Source of the DNA: VAXT01 sp963827725
GTDB lineage: Bacteria > Actinomycetota > Thermoleophilia > Gaiellales > Gaiellaceae
Assembly: GCA_963827725.1 (NCBI GenBank)
Contig: CAWHBM010000001.1
Coordinates: 186,001-250,000, forward strand
DNA length: 64,000 nt
Reading direction: 5' to 3'
In this document: piece by piece, positions 19,573 to 30,060 of the stretch
Numbering within the stretch: position 1 is the first letter of the stretch
Layout of the letters: every line of letters starts with the position of its first letter
The notes under the pieces: generated by a model
The model's input: the letters and a program-made list of their open reading frames with translations, nothing else
What the model was told of the DNA's origin: nothing
The model's database searches: none
Program-made: the position numbers and the translations under genes

Positions 19573-20777
19573 GCGACCACCGTATCCGCTGCCATGGCGA
19601 CGAAGATCAGTGCGAGGTACGCCAGTGAGTAGTGGAACAGGAACGCCGCACGGGCGGGGGTCCGCTCGCGCCGAAGCCTCCACGCCAGCCAGAGAAAACA
19701 GGCGCCGAGCGCGCCAGCGGCCACGAGGTATACGGCGCCGAACTGGCCCCAGAGCACAGGCGCAAGCGTGAAGGCAACGAGAGCCACCGTGTAGAGCACG
19801 ATCTGCCTGGCGGTCTCGTCCTCGCCGCGCACCACCGGCAGCATCGGAACCCCGGCGGCCGCGTAGTCGCGCTTGATGAGCAGGGCGAGAGCCCAGAAGT
19901 GAGGGGGCGTCCAGAGGAAGACGATCGCGAAGAGAACGAGAGCCGGCAGCGTCAGGTTCCCGGTCGCCGCAGCCCAGCCGACGAGCGGTGGCACCGCGCC
20001 CGCCGCGCCGCCGATGACGATGTTCTGCGGCGTGGAGCGCTTCAGGAGACGCGTGTAGACGAGGACGTAGAAGAGGTTGCCGACGAGGGCGAGCACGGCG
20101 GTCAGGACGTTGACGAACCCGGCCAGGAGCACGAACGAGAGCGCCGAGAGAGCTAGCCCGAACTCGAGGCCGTATGCGGCGGACACCCGGCCGGCGGCGA
20201 TCGGTCTAGAGCGCGTGCGCTTGCCCATCAGCCGGTCGATGTCCGCGTCCAGCACGTGGTTGAGCGCGCTCGCTCCCCCACAGGCGAGCGCGAGGCCGGC
20301 CATGGTCGCCGCAACAAGCGAGATCGGCGGGAGCCCACGAGCTCCGATGAGCATTCCGCAGAGCCCCGTGAGCAGGAGCAACGTCATGATCCGCGGCTTC
20401 GTGAGCGTCACGTAGTCGCGAACCGACTCCCTTCGAGACTTAGCAACAGTCTGTTGCAAAGTCTGAGGCGTCCCGCGCCGCGACTGCGCTGCGGTCACGA
20501 GGGCGGCTGTGAACGCCATGGCGGCCAGGGCCAGGTGGAGGCCCGGGGTGGTCACCGCTGCTGCGAGGCCGAACAGGACGAGAGCGGCGAGCGCCGGAGC
20601 CAGCAGGTGCCGATAGCTGACCCACGCGGCGGCGGCAACAGCGGCGAGCGGAGGGAGAGCAAGGGCGGCGAGCACGTTGTGGCCGGTCCCGAGGTGCGCC
20701 GAGCCTGAGACGACGGCAAGTAGCGTTGCCGCCGCTCCCCCGAGCGCGGTCAGCCGGAGCCAGGGCCCGGGTCTCAT
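19569..20777 (-). CDS. ctaB: Protoheme IX farnesyltransferase with extra N-terminal membrane domain
   Basis: 402 residues from an ATG overlapping the ctaD stop. The UbiA-type prenyltransferase part starts near residue 115 (SVRDYVTLTKPRIMTLLLLTG). It holds the first Asp-rich motif NHVLDADIDRLMGKRTRSRP, the second motif NxxxD-like region, and YTRLLKRSTPQNIVIGGAAGAVPPLVGWAA. It adds a farnesyl group to heme B to make heme O for the cytochrome oxidase. The first roughly 110 residues hold four hydrophobic helices with histidines (SAHLGTGHNVL and GLHLALA). They are absent from ordinary CtaB and resemble half of a heme A synthase. Confidence 0.92.
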   Translation of the reverse strand: MRPGPWLRLTALGGAAATLLAVVSGSAHLGTGHNVLAALALPPLAAVAAAAWVSYRHLLAPALAALVLFGLAAAVTTPGLHLALAAMAFTAALVTAAQSRRGTPQTLQQTVAKSRRESVRDYVTLTKPRIMTLLLLTGLCGMLIGARGLPPISLVAATMAGLALACGGASALNHVLDADIDRLMGKRTRSRPIAAGRVSAAYGLEFGLALSALSFVLLAGFVNVLTAVLALVGNLFYVLVYTRLLKRSTPQNIVIGGAAGAVPPLVGWAAATGNLTLPALVLFAIVFLWTPPHFWALALLIKRDYAAAGVPMLPVVRGEDETARQIVLYTVALVAFTLAPVLWGQFGAVYLVAAGALGACFLWLAWRLRRERTPARAAFLFHYSLAYLALIFVAMAADTVVA

Positions 20778-22411
20778 ACGCGCCGCTCCCAGATCCGGCG
20801 TCGCAGATCGCGCAGTGGCCTCGCACTGGTCACGTACGGAACTTTGTCGAAGTTGTGCGAGGGCGGGGGCGAGGTCGTGTACCACTCGAGCGTGTCACCG
20901 AGCCACGGGTCGTTTCCGGACCGGACTCCGGCTCGCTTCCTCGTCCAGATGACGTTGGCCACGAAGACGATGATCCCGGCCGCCATCACGAACGCGCCGA
21001 TCGTCGAGATCAGGTTGTACGTCTCCCATGAGGTCTCGCCGTACGTGTAGATCCGCCGCGGCATCCCCAGGAGACCGAGCATGTGCTGCGGGAAGAACGC
21101 GAGGTTGAATCCGATGAACAGGAGCCAGAAGTGCCACTTCCCGAGCCGCTCGTCGAGAATGCGGCCGAAGATCTTCGGCCACCAGTAGTAGAGGCCCGCG
21201 AAGATCCCGAACATCGAGCCGCCGAAGAGGACGTAGTGCAGATGGGCGACGACGAAGTACGAGTCGTGGGCCTGCCAGTCGAACGGGACGACGGCGAGGA
21301 AGATCCCGGAGAGGCCGCCGATCGTGAACAACCCGACGAAGCCGAGCGCGAACAGCATCGGCGTCTGGAAGATCAGGTTGCCGCGCCAGGTGGTCGCGAT
21401 CCAGTTGAGGATCTTCACGCCGGTCGGGACGGCGATGATCATCGACGAGATCATGAAAAAGCCCAGCAGTGGGGTCGAGAGACCGACCGTGAACATGTGG
21501 TGCGCCCAGACGAGCATCGAGTAGAAGCCGATCGCGACCGTGGAGAAGACGATCGCCGTGTAGCCGAAGATCGGCTTCCGCGAGAAGACGGGGATGACCT
21601 CGGAGACGATCCCCATTACCGGCAGGATCATCACGTAGACCTCCGGGTGTCCGAAGAACCAGAAGACGTGCTGGAAGAGCACCGCGTTCCCGCCGCCTTC
21701 GGGATCGAAGAAGTGCGTGCCGGCCTGCCGATCCAGCAGCAGGAGCGTCAAACCGGCCGAGAGCGCAGGCAGCACGGCGATCAGGAGGGCCGCATAGACC
21801 TCGATCGACCAGACGAACAGGGGGACGCGCATCCAGGACATCCCCGGCGCCCGGAGCCGGTGGATGGTGACGACGAAGTTGATCGCTCCGATCAGTGACG
21901 AGATCGAGAGGATGTGGAGCGAGAGGATCAGGATGTCGACGCCCTCTCCGCCCAGCCGACTCGAAAGAGGGGCGTAGATCGTCCAGCCGGTCTTCGGCGC
22001 GCCGCCTGAGGCGAAGAAGCTCGAGAAGAGGGCGAGCCCTCCGAAGAGGAAGAGCCAGTACGAAAGCGCGTTCAGGCGCGGGAAGGCGACATCGCGCGCT
22101 CCGATCATCAGCGGAACGAGGAAGTTGCCGAAGCCGGCGAGGATCGGGACGACGACGAGGAAGATCATCGCCGTCCCGTGCAGCGTCATCACCTCGTTGT
22201 AGGAGTCGCGCGTCAGGAAGGTCTGGTCCGCCTGGGCGAGCTGCGTGCGCATGAGCAGCGCGAGGATCCCGCCCGCGCCGAAGAACACGAGGCACGTGAC
22301 GAGGTAGAGGATCCCGATCCGTTTGTGGTCGACGGTCGTGATCCAGCTCGCGAACCGGCCGCGGTACCACGGCACTGGGTAGCCGGGGGCTGCCCCGGTG
22401 CTAACCGCCAC
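20774..22411 (-). CDS. ctaD: Cytochrome c oxidase subunit I
   Basis: About 545 residues with twelve membrane helices. Heme ligand and copper motifs are visible: MTLHGTAMIFL (low-spin heme His), WFFGHPEVYVMILPVMG (CuB His and the cross-linked Tyr), VWAHHMFTVG (CuB His pair) and HDSYFVVAHLHYVLFGG (heme ligands). It is the catalytic subunit of the aa3-type oxidase reducing oxygen to water. The GTG at 22411, inside the end of ctaC, is chosen because upstream residues have no homology. The order is ctaC-ctaD-ctaB with overlaps. No subunit III gene is nearby. Confidence 0.97.
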   Translation of the reverse strand: MAVSTGAAPGYPVPWYRGRFASWITTVDHKRIGILYLVTCLVFFGAGGILALLMRTQLAQADQTFLTRDSYNEVMTLHGTAMIFLVVVPILAGFGNFLVPLMIGARDVAFPRLNALSYWLFLFGGLALFSSFFASGGAPKTGWTIYAPLSSRLGGEGVDILILSLHILSISSLIGAINFVVTIHRLRAPGMSWMRVPLFVWSIEVYAALLIAVLPALSAGLTLLLLDRQAGTHFFDPEGGGNAVLFQHVFWFFGHPEVYVMILPVMGIVSEVIPVFSRKPIFGYTAIVFSTVAIGFYSMLVWAHHMFTVGLSTPLLGFFMISSMIIAVPTGVKILNWIATTWRGNLIFQTPMLFALGFVGLFTIGGLSGIFLAVVPFDWQAHDSYFVVAHLHYVLFGGSMFGIFAGLYYWWPKIFGRILDERLGKWHFWLLFIGFNLAFFPQHMLGLLGMPRRIYTYGETSWETYNLISTIGAFVMAAGIIVFVANVIWTRKRAGVRSGNDPWLGDTLEWYTTSPPPSHNFDKVPYVTSARPLRDLRRRIWERRV

Positions 22412-23387
22412 TCGCGAACTCCCTCTGCACGTACTGGATGAGGGCGTCGCGCTGGTGATCGCTCCAGTCCTTTCCGACGGGGGGCATGGCGTTCTTCCCG
22501 TTCTCGAGCAGCGGAATGAGCTGCTCACGATTCGCGAGCGTCGCGTTGCCTTCGAGCGGAGGCCCGATCAGGCCCTCGCCCGCCAGGCCATGGCACGGAG
22601 CGCATGCACCCTCGTACGTCTGCTTGGCGAGGTCGGCGCTGTCCTCAAGCTGCGCGGTGACCCACGTCTCGAACTCGTCGGACGGCACGGTCCGCACGCT
22701 GGCGAGCATGAGCGCGTGCTGAACGCCGCAGAACTCCGCGCACTGGCCCTTGTACACCCCGAGGGTGGTCGGAGCCTCGAAGCTGAGGTGGTTCACCTTG
22801 CCCGGGATCGCGTCCATCTTCCCGGCGAGCGGGGGAACCCACCAGCTGTGGATGACGTCGCTTGCGGGCGCGGTGAGCTCGAGCTCGACGGGCCGACCGG
22901 CCGGCAGGCGGAGCTCGTTCACCGAGACCGCGCCGTTCGGGTACGTGTAGAGCCAGTAGAACTGGCGTCCCTCCACCTGAATGTTCACCTTCGGGCCGGC
23001 CGCGGTCGCATCGGGGACGTCCTTGATCCCCGGCAGCTTGTAGAAAACGGCCCCGATGATCACCGCGAGGATGAAGACGGGGATCGCCGTCCAGATCAGC
23101 TCGAGCCGTGTGTGGCCGCGGATCTGTGGGCCTTCGAGCTCCCGCGCCCGCCCGGCGTTCCGGAACCGGATGGCGAAGACGATGAGCGCGCCTTCGACGA
23201 TGACGAAGATCACGCCGGTGACCCCGAGCAGGAGCCAGTGGAGATCTCGGATGCGCTCGGCTTGCGGCGTCTCCGCCGGAGGGGCAATTCCGCCGTTGCC
23301 GGCGAGAGCTGTCCCTGCGAGGGCGAAGGCGAGCGCCAGGAGGCTTAGGCAAGCAAGAGGAAGCTTCCGGCGCACAGGCGATGCCAT
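22401..23387 (-). CDS. ctaC: Cytochrome c oxidase subunit II with fused cytochrome c domain
   Basis: 328 residues. A signal peptide (LACLSLLALAFALAGTALA) precedes two membrane helices, a cupredoxin domain with the CuA site GQCAEFCGVQHALM near residues 225-240, and a C-terminal cytochrome c domain with the heme motif GACAPCHGL and the axial Met in NAMPPVGKDW. The fused cytochrome marks a caa3-type subunit II, so electrons can enter from a membrane cytochrome or from soluble donors. ctaD starts inside its last codons. Confidence 0.96.
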   Translation of the reverse strand: MASPVRRKLPLACLSLLALAFALAGTALAGNGGIAPPAETPQAERIRDLHWLLLGVTGVIFVIVEGALIVFAIRFRNAGRARELEGPQIRGHTRLELIWTAIPVFILAVIIGAVFYKLPGIKDVPDATAAGPKVNIQVEGRQFYWLYTYPNGAVSVNELRLPAGRPVELELTAPASDVIHSWWVPPLAGKMDAIPGKVNHLSFEAPTTLGVYKGQCAEFCGVQHALMLASVRTVPSDEFETWVTAQLEDSADLAKQTYEGACAPCHGLAGEGLIGPPLEGNATLANREQLIPLLENGKNAMPPVGKDWSDHQRDALIQYVQREFASGG

Positions 23388-23432
23388 TCTATGAGGGTGC
23401 CTTGGGAGCGGCTACTTTGATCCTTGTGTGGC

Positions 23433-23753
23433 ATGCCTGAGCACTCCCGGGTGACCATCCCTCCGGAGGTCTCGGAGCCGTACGAGGTCTTCTTGAACGG
23501 GGTTCCGCAGAAGGCCGGGCGTGACTTCCGCGTCGTGGGCCGGGCGCTCGTCTTCGAGCGCCCGCTAGCCCGCGAAGGGAAGCTCGGGTTCTGGCGCTGG
23601 CTCTCGCTCTTCCTCGGGATCGCCGGCACCTACCGGCAGAACGACAGCGTTGACGTCGTGTACCAGGCAGGCGGTCGCAGGGCGGTCGCGAACGGCCTTC
23701 CCTTCGAGCCGTGGGACGCTACGGAAGCGTCAGGGACTCGTTCGCCGAGCTGA
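23433..23753 (+). CDS. Hypothetical conserved protein
   Basis: 106 residues from ATG 23433. Segments RVTIPPEVSEPYEVFLNGVP and LAREGKLGFWRWLSLFLGIAGTYR then NDSVDVVYQAGGRR make a beta-rich small protein with a central hydrophobic stretch. I have the impression of homologues in other actinobacteria but know no function. The gene diverges from ctaC across a 45-base gap. Its 3' end overlaps the 3' end of the Kelch gene by about 35 bases. Confidence 0.65.
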   Translation: MPEHSRVTIPPEVSEPYEVFLNGVPQKAGRDFRVVGRALVFERPLAREGKLGFWRWLSLFLGIAGTYRQNDSVDVVYQAGGRRAVANGLPFEPWDATEASGTRSPS

Positions 23754-24636
23754 CCGAGAGGCCGGGTCTCGTTCCTCCTGCAATCACGAAGACCTTTCGC
23801 CCGAACGCGACAACGCCGAGCCCGTGTCTCGCGGTGGGAAGGTTCGGAAGGCGTGACCAGCGCCGGCGCCTGACGTCGTACCGGTAGACCGTCCGGATCG
23901 TCACCGAATCCGTCTCACCGCCCGCAGAGACGATCCACCGGCCGACCCCGGCTGCACCGGTGCCGCCTCGCGGGCGAGGAATGGGCGGCAGACGCCGCCA
24001 CTTTCCGGCCCCCGGCACGTACACCTCGACGACGGCCAGATTCGTGTCGCCGCCCACCCGCCGCCCGCCGAGCGCGTAGATGCGTCCGTTCAGCGCGGTG
24101 ACGCCCAGGTGCTCCCTCGGGGTTGGGCCGGGTATCGCCGACCAGCGCCGGCGGGCGATGTCGTAGACGAGCGTGGAGGCTGCGAGCGCCGACGAGGCGA
24201 CACCGCCGACGACGTAGAGCTTCCCTGCCACGATCGCGGCTCCGCCGGCCGCTCGCGGCTCCGGCATCGGGGGCAAGCGGTTCCAGGCCCCACCGGAGAA
24301 CGAGAAGAGCGTCGTCAGGCGCGACCGGTCCGGCGAGTAGCCGCCGGCGACGTACAGGCGCCCTCGATAACCGGCGGCCATCGCATGGTCGACGGAAACC
24401 GGCAGATCGGCCACCTGGCGCCAACGGTTTCGGGTCGGGGAGTAGGCGTCGACCGTCGGTGAGTTTTCTCCTTTGGCGGTGAAGCCTCCGACGACGTAGA
24501 TCTTCCCACCGGCCAGGGCGGCCGCCACCTCGCCGCGCGCCAGGGGAAGCGGTGCCCCGCGACTCCACTTGGCGCTCGCTCCCGCGGCAAGGGACGGGAG
24601 GACGAGCACCAGGATGGCGAGGGCAGCCGTACGCAT
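23719..24636 (-). CDS. Secreted Kelch-repeat beta-propeller protein
   Basis: 305 residues. After a signal peptide (TAALAILVLVLPSLAAGASA) come about six Kelch repeats, each with a 'GKIYVVGG' strand: KIYVVGGF, RLYVAGGYS, KLYVVGGVA, RIYALGGRR, WIVSAGGE and KVFVIAGG. Between them lie the 'W-x-x-LPP-x-P-x-PR' turns typical of Kelch blades. Six blades suggest a complete propeller. Its partner or ligand is unknown. ATG 24636 is preferred because it starts directly at the signal peptide. Confidence 0.85.
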   Translation of the reverse strand: MRTAALAILVLVLPSLAAGASAKWSRGAPLPLARGEVAAALAGGKIYVVGGFTAKGENSPTVDAYSPTRNRWRQVADLPVSVDHAMAAGYRGRLYVAGGYSPDRSRLTTLFSFSGGAWNRLPPMPEPRAAGGAAIVAGKLYVVGGVASSALAASTLVYDIARRRWSAIPGPTPREHLGVTALNGRIYALGGRRVGGDTNLAVVEVYVPGAGKWRRLPPIPRPRGGTGAAGVGRWIVSAGGETDSVTIRTVYRYDVRRRRWSRLPNLPTARHGLGVVAFGRKVFVIAGGTRPGLSVSSANESLTLP

Positions 24637-24772
24637 TACATGGAATGGTACGAGCCGAGCAACACCCGGACTGAAACCGGTAGCCGCAATGCCGCACTTG
24701 CGCTGGCCGGCAAGAAGCCTGAGGTCACCCGGCTCGCTCAATAGATGCCGGGACGCTCCGCTACCTACGCTC

Positions 24773-24787
24773 TGCGGCAAACTGACG
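24773..24787 (+). promoter_or_regulatory. Weak half-match to the TGCGG/CCGCA box
   Basis: TGCGGCAAACTGACG keeps the left arm and A-rich centre of the island's inverted repeat, but the right arm is lost. It lies about 31 bases before the GTG of the disulfide reductase gene. It is listed as a doubtful site only. Confidence 0.2.
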
Positions 24788-24818
24788 TCTCCATTCGCGC
24801 GCTGACGGAGGAGGTTCC

Positions 24819-26223
24819 GTGAAGCACTACGACCTGATCGTCCTCGGCTCCGGATCCGCGGCTCGCGACGCCGCGGCCAAGGCGGCATCGCTCTGCGGCG
24901 CTAAGGTTGCGCTCGTCGAGAGCACCCGCTGGGGTGGGAGCTGTCCTAACGTCGCGTGCAAGCCGACGAAGGCCTACCTCGTCGTCGCAGACCTCGTTCA
25001 CGACATCAACACGCTCGCCGAAAAGCTCGGAATCGAGGTCGGGCCCGCGAGGATCGACCTGGCCCGGGTCAAGGCGCGGAAGGACTCGCTGAAGAAAGCG
25101 CAGCCGAGATGGGTCGAGGATCTGAACGACAACGGCTTCGACACGTACGAGGGAGAGGCAACCCTCGCCGGAGCGCAACCTGGTCAGAGTGGGCGAGGAC
25201 GAGCTGACGGCCGAGCGCATCCTGATCGCGACCGGGCTCGCGCACCGCCGTTCCGCCGATCGAGGGATCGACGAGGTGGACTGGATCGACCACGTCTCCG
25301 CGCTCGAGCTCACTGAGCTGCCCGAGTCGCTGCTCGTGGTGGGCGCCGGGCCCGTCGGTCTCGAGTTCGCCCAGATCTTCGCTCGGTTCGGCTCGCGGGT
25401 GACGATCGTCCAGTCCCCGAGCCGGATCTCACCACGCTCGGACGAGGAGGCCGCCGGCGTCCTGCAGGCTGCGCTCGAGAAAGACGGGATCGAGATCGTC
25501 TTTTCCTCGCGCGTGCAGGCCGTCAAGCGCGACGGTGACGGAGTTCTTGCGACGATCGTCCCCAAGGAAGGCGATGGGTCCCGCGAGCTGCGGGTGACCC
25601 ATGTGCTGCTGGCGTCGGGCCGCGTGCCGAACGTCGAAGCTTTGGGGCTGGAGGAGCTCGGGATCGAGCGCGACCGCACTGGGATCGTTGTCGACGCGCA
25701 CATGCGGACATCGGTGGAAGGGATCTGGGCCGCGGGGGACGTAACCGGCAGGCACCAGTTCACTCCGATTGCCCAGTACCAGGCGCGGATCGCGATCGAC
25801 GACATGTTCGGAGGCGAGGCGCCGGAAGCCGACTACTCGGTCCTGCCGACCGCAATCTTCACGGAGCCCGAGTTGGCCGGGGTCGGCCTGACCGAGCAGG
25901 AGGCGCGCGAGCAGGGAGTCGAGCACGAGACTGCCGTCCACGACCTGAAGTACGTCCAGCGCGGCTCGTACAAGGACCAGAAGCTCGGGCTCTTCAAGGT
26001 TCTCTACGACCCGGGCTCGCGCCGGCTACTCGGGCTGCATGTCGTTGCCCCGAATGCGAGCGACGTCGTCCAGGGCTTCTCGCTGGCCCTGCGGCTCAAC
26101 GCCACCGTGGACGACCTGACGCGGATGCACCACGTGTTCCCGACCTTTGGAGAGGGCGTCAAGGCGGCGGCTGAACAGGCAATGCCCCAGCGGGTAGACA
26201 TGGTCGACATCTGCGCCAACTGA
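24819..26223 (+). CDS. Flavoprotein disulfide reductase, Lpd/MerA type (frameshifted)
   Basis: A class I pyridine nucleotide-disulfide oxidoreductase of about 465 residues. FAD-binding is by DLIVLGSGSAARDAA, and the redox-active pair is in GGSCPNVACKPTK (Cys-x4-Cys). NAD(P) binding is by LLVVGAGPVGLEFAQIF, the second FAD motif is GIWAAGDVTG, and the dimer domain ends MHHVFPTFGEGVKAAAEQ. Substrate could be lipoamide, mycothiol-like thiols or a metal; it cannot be fixed. The first 115 codons and the rest are in different frames, with one extra base near 25165-25172 where TLA should continue PERNLVRVGEDEL. GTG 24819 has a strong GGAGGAGG site. It is followed by the DevS-like kinase. Confidence 0.85.
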
Positions 26224-26237
26224 ACGATAATTCCGGC

Positions 26238-27875
26238 ATGCCCGAGACGCGCGAACGACTTCGGGCTCTGGTCGACGTCGGCATCGCGCTCGCGCGGGAG
26301 CTCACCCTGGACGGGGTCCTCCAGAAGATCGTCGAGGCGTCCGCCGAGCTGACCGGGGCCCGGTACGCAGCGCTCGGCGTCATCGATCCGAGCGGCCAGG
26401 GCCTCGAGAGCTTCGTCGTCACCGGCATGGATGCGGAGATGCAGGCTGCTATCGGCGCGCTCCCGCACGGACGTGGAGTACTCGGCTTGCTCATTCGGGA
26501 TGCGCGGCCGCTTCGGCTCGACGATCTGGGAGAGCACCCGAATTCCGTTGGCTTCCCGCCGAATCATCCGCCGATGAAAGCCTTCCTCGGAGTGCCCATT
26601 CTCCTGCGCGGCGTCGCGTACGGGAACCTCTACCTGACGGAGAAGGCCGGTGGAGGGCCCTTCACCGAAGAGGACGAGGAGCTGACGCAGGTGCTGGCAG
26701 CGCAGGCGGCTGTCGCCGTCGAGAACGCCCGGCTCTACGAATCGGCAACGCGCTGGCTGAATCAGCTCGAGTCGCTGAACGAGATCGTCGACGGGCTCCT
26801 CGCGGAGGTCGAGCTGCCCAAGCTGCTCGAGCTCGTCGCAACGCGGCTGCGCGGGCTGGTCCGGGCCCGCCTCGTCCTGATCGCAATGCCGTTACCGGGT
26901 GGCGACCTTGTCATTCGCACCGCCGCTGGCGAGGGGAGCGAAGAGCTCGTCGGTACACGGCTCGAACGCCACGGCTCGAAGTCCGGCCGTGTCCTTGATC
27001 GCGCCCGCAGCGAGCGAGTCGATTCGATGATCGAGGACCTGGAGGTCGATCAGGAAACCGGTAGGCGGATGGGCGCAAGGACAGGCCTCTTCGTGCCACT
27101 CCTCCTGCGCGGCCGGCCGGTCGGCATCGTCACGGCCCACGACAAGGAAGGCAGCGATCCACGCTTCAGCGATGAGGACCTGCGGCTGGCCGAGACCCTC
27201 TCGGCGCGGGTGGCCGTTGCCGTCGACCTCTCCGAGCGAGTTGCGCGCGACGCGCTTCGGAGTGTCGTCAGCGCCCAAGAGCTCGAGCGCAAGCGGCTGG
27301 CGAGGGAGCTGCACGACGAGACCGGGCAAGCACTGACCTCGATCTTGCTCGGGCTGAAGGAGCTCGAGGATGCCGGCAGCGGGACGGATGTGAGCGAGGC
27401 GACCACGCGGCTGCGGGAACTGGTCGTTGCCACCTTGCAGGACGTTCGCCGGCTCGCGGTCGAGCTTCGCCCCAAGGCTCTCGACGACTTCGGTCTCGTG
27501 CCCGCCCTCGAGCGTCTCGTGGAGACTTTCCAGGAGCAGACCGGCGTCCAGGTCATCATGGAGCCGCAGCTCGGCGACGAACGGTTACCGTCCGAGGTCG
27601 AGACCGCGCTCTACCGGATCATCCAGGAGGCTCTTACGAACGTCGTCAAGCACGCACAAGCGGCTCGCGTGAGCATTGTCCTCTCGCGCAGGGGTGACAC
27701 GGTTTCGGCCGTGTTCGAAGACGACGGCCGAGGCTTCGTCGTGGACGCGAGCCGGGAGGGCGGGCTCGGCCTCATGGGGATGAAAGAGCGGCTTTCGCTG
27801 CTCGACGGGCGCCTGCTCGTCGAGTCGTCGGAGGGCGGCGGAACCACGCTCGTCGCCGAGGTGCCGGTCTCGTGA
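26238..27875 (+). CDS. Two-GAF sensor histidine kinase, DevS/DosS-like
   Basis: 545 residues, no membrane segments. GAF1 lies at about 20-165 and GAF2 at 180-330. HisKA_3 has the phosphoacceptor His near 358 in ELHDETGQAL, and a HATPase domain follows with N box EALTNVVKHAQA and G boxes DDGRGF and GGLGLMGMKERL. GAF1 contains EHPNSVGFPPNHPPMKAFLGVP (split around residues 99-120), a signature of DosS/DosT/DevS sensors. By recollection the heme-binding His of those proteins lies in the HPPM segment, here His110. If so, it would sense oxygen, NO, CO or redox state through heme. It is coupled by GTGA overlap to its response regulator. Confidence 0.88.
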   Translation: MPETRERLRALVDVGIALARELTLDGVLQKIVEASAELTGARYAALGVIDPSGQGLESFVVTGMDAEMQAAIGALPHGRGVLGLLIRDARPLRLDDLGEHPNSVGFPPNHPPMKAFLGVPILLRGVAYGNLYLTEKAGGGPFTEEDEELTQVLAAQAAVAVENARLYESATRWLNQLESLNEIVDGLLAEVELPKLLELVATRLRGLVRARLVLIAMPLPGGDLVIRTAAGEGSEELVGTRLERHGSKSGRVLDRARSERVDSMIEDLEVDQETGRRMGARTGLFVPLLLRGRPVGIVTAHDKEGSDPRFSDEDLRLAETLSARVAVAVDLSERVARDALRSVVSAQELERKRLARELHDETGQALTSILLGLKELEDAGSGTDVSEATTRLRELVVATLQDVRRLAVELRPKALDDFGLVPALERLVETFQEQTGVQVIMEPQLGDERLPSEVETALYRIIQEALTNVVKHAQAARVSIVLSRRGDTVSAVFEDDGRGFVVDASREGGLGLMGMKERLSLLDGRLLVESSEGGGTTLVAEVPVS

Positions 27876-28519
27876 CCGTTCGGGTGCTGATCGTGGACGA
27901 CCATGCCGTCGTCCGTTCGGGGCTGCGCAGGGTGCTGGAAGCGGAGGACGACATCGAGGTCGTCGGTGAGGCCGGCGACATGAGGGAGGCGATCCTCGAG
28001 GCGAGGGCGCAGAAGCCGGACGTCGTCCTGATGGACGTCGTCATGCCCGGCCCGAGTGGAATCGAGGCGACGCCCGCGGTGTTGAAGGAGGCGCCTGCGG
28101 CGAAGGTGCTCATGCTGTCGATGCAGGACGACCCGCACTACGTGCGCGAAGCCTTCGAGGCGGGCGCCCAGGGCTACGTGCTCAAGGAGGCGGCGGACGC
28201 GGAAGTCGTGGACGCTGTTCGCGAGGTCGCCGGTGGCGGCCGGTACGTCCATCCTGCGCTCGGGGCCCGGCTCGTCGCAGCGGAAGTTGAGGAGCGTGCT
28301 CGGGCGGACTCGGATCCGCTCTCCGACCGAGAGCGCGAGGTGCTGAGGCTCCTCGCCCTCGGCCACACGAACCAGGAGATCGCCAAGATGCTCTACCTGT
28401 CGGTGCGAACGGTCGAGACGCATCGGGCGCACATCATGCAGAAGCTCAGGCTCACGACCCGCGCCGAGCTCGTGCGCTACGCGATCGACGCCGGCCTGCT
28501 CGAAGACGACCAGGTCTGA
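27872..28519 (+). CDS. NarL/FixJ-type response regulator, DevR-like
   Basis: 215 residues. The receiver domain starts VRVLIVDDHAVVRSGLRRVL, with the acceptor Asp55 in LMDVVMPG and Lys in YVLKEA. A LuxR-type HTH follows at about 148-205 (LSDREREVLRLLALGHTNQEIAKML, split) with the recognition helix in SVRTVETHRAHIMQKL. It should dimerise and bind an inverted-repeat operator. It starts at a GTG overlapping the kinase stop. It is the leading candidate to bind the repeated palindrome described in this window. A 52-base piece nearly identical to positions 28289-28340 recurs at 31699-31750. Confidence 0.92.
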   Translation: MTVRVLIVDDHAVVRSGLRRVLEAEDDIEVVGEAGDMREAILEARAQKPDVVLMDVVMPGPSGIEATPAVLKEAPAAKVLMLSMQDDPHYVREAFEAGAQGYVLKEAADAEVVDAVREVAGGGRYVHPALGARLVAAEVEERARADSDPLSDREREVLRLLALGHTNQEIAKMLYLSVRTVETHRAHIMQKLRLTTRAELVRYAIDAGLLEDDQV

Positions 28520-28529
28520 AAGCCGGCAG

Positions 28530-29963
<1,434 letters not shown>

Positions 29964-30043
29964 GCTCCATCCTCAGCGGTTGCCATGACTACATGCTCGG
30001 CCACGATGCGCGCCCCGACATCAGGGCAAGGACGGAAGCGAGG

Positions 30044-30058
30044 TGCGGCTTTTCCGCA
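30044..30058. promoter_or_regulatory. Inverted-repeat box upstream of malic enzyme
   Basis: TGCGGCTTTTCCGCA is a perfect 5-base-arm inverted repeat with a T-rich centre, 81 bases before the malic enzyme ATG. It also lies just after the cupin gene end. It is one of the two perfect members of the recurring box. Confidence 0.6.
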
Positions 30059-30060
30059 GG

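Noticed and set aside
20895..22370. 491-codon second frame inside ctaD
   Set aside because: Same strand as ctaD but off frame, Arg/Pro-rich, no homology.
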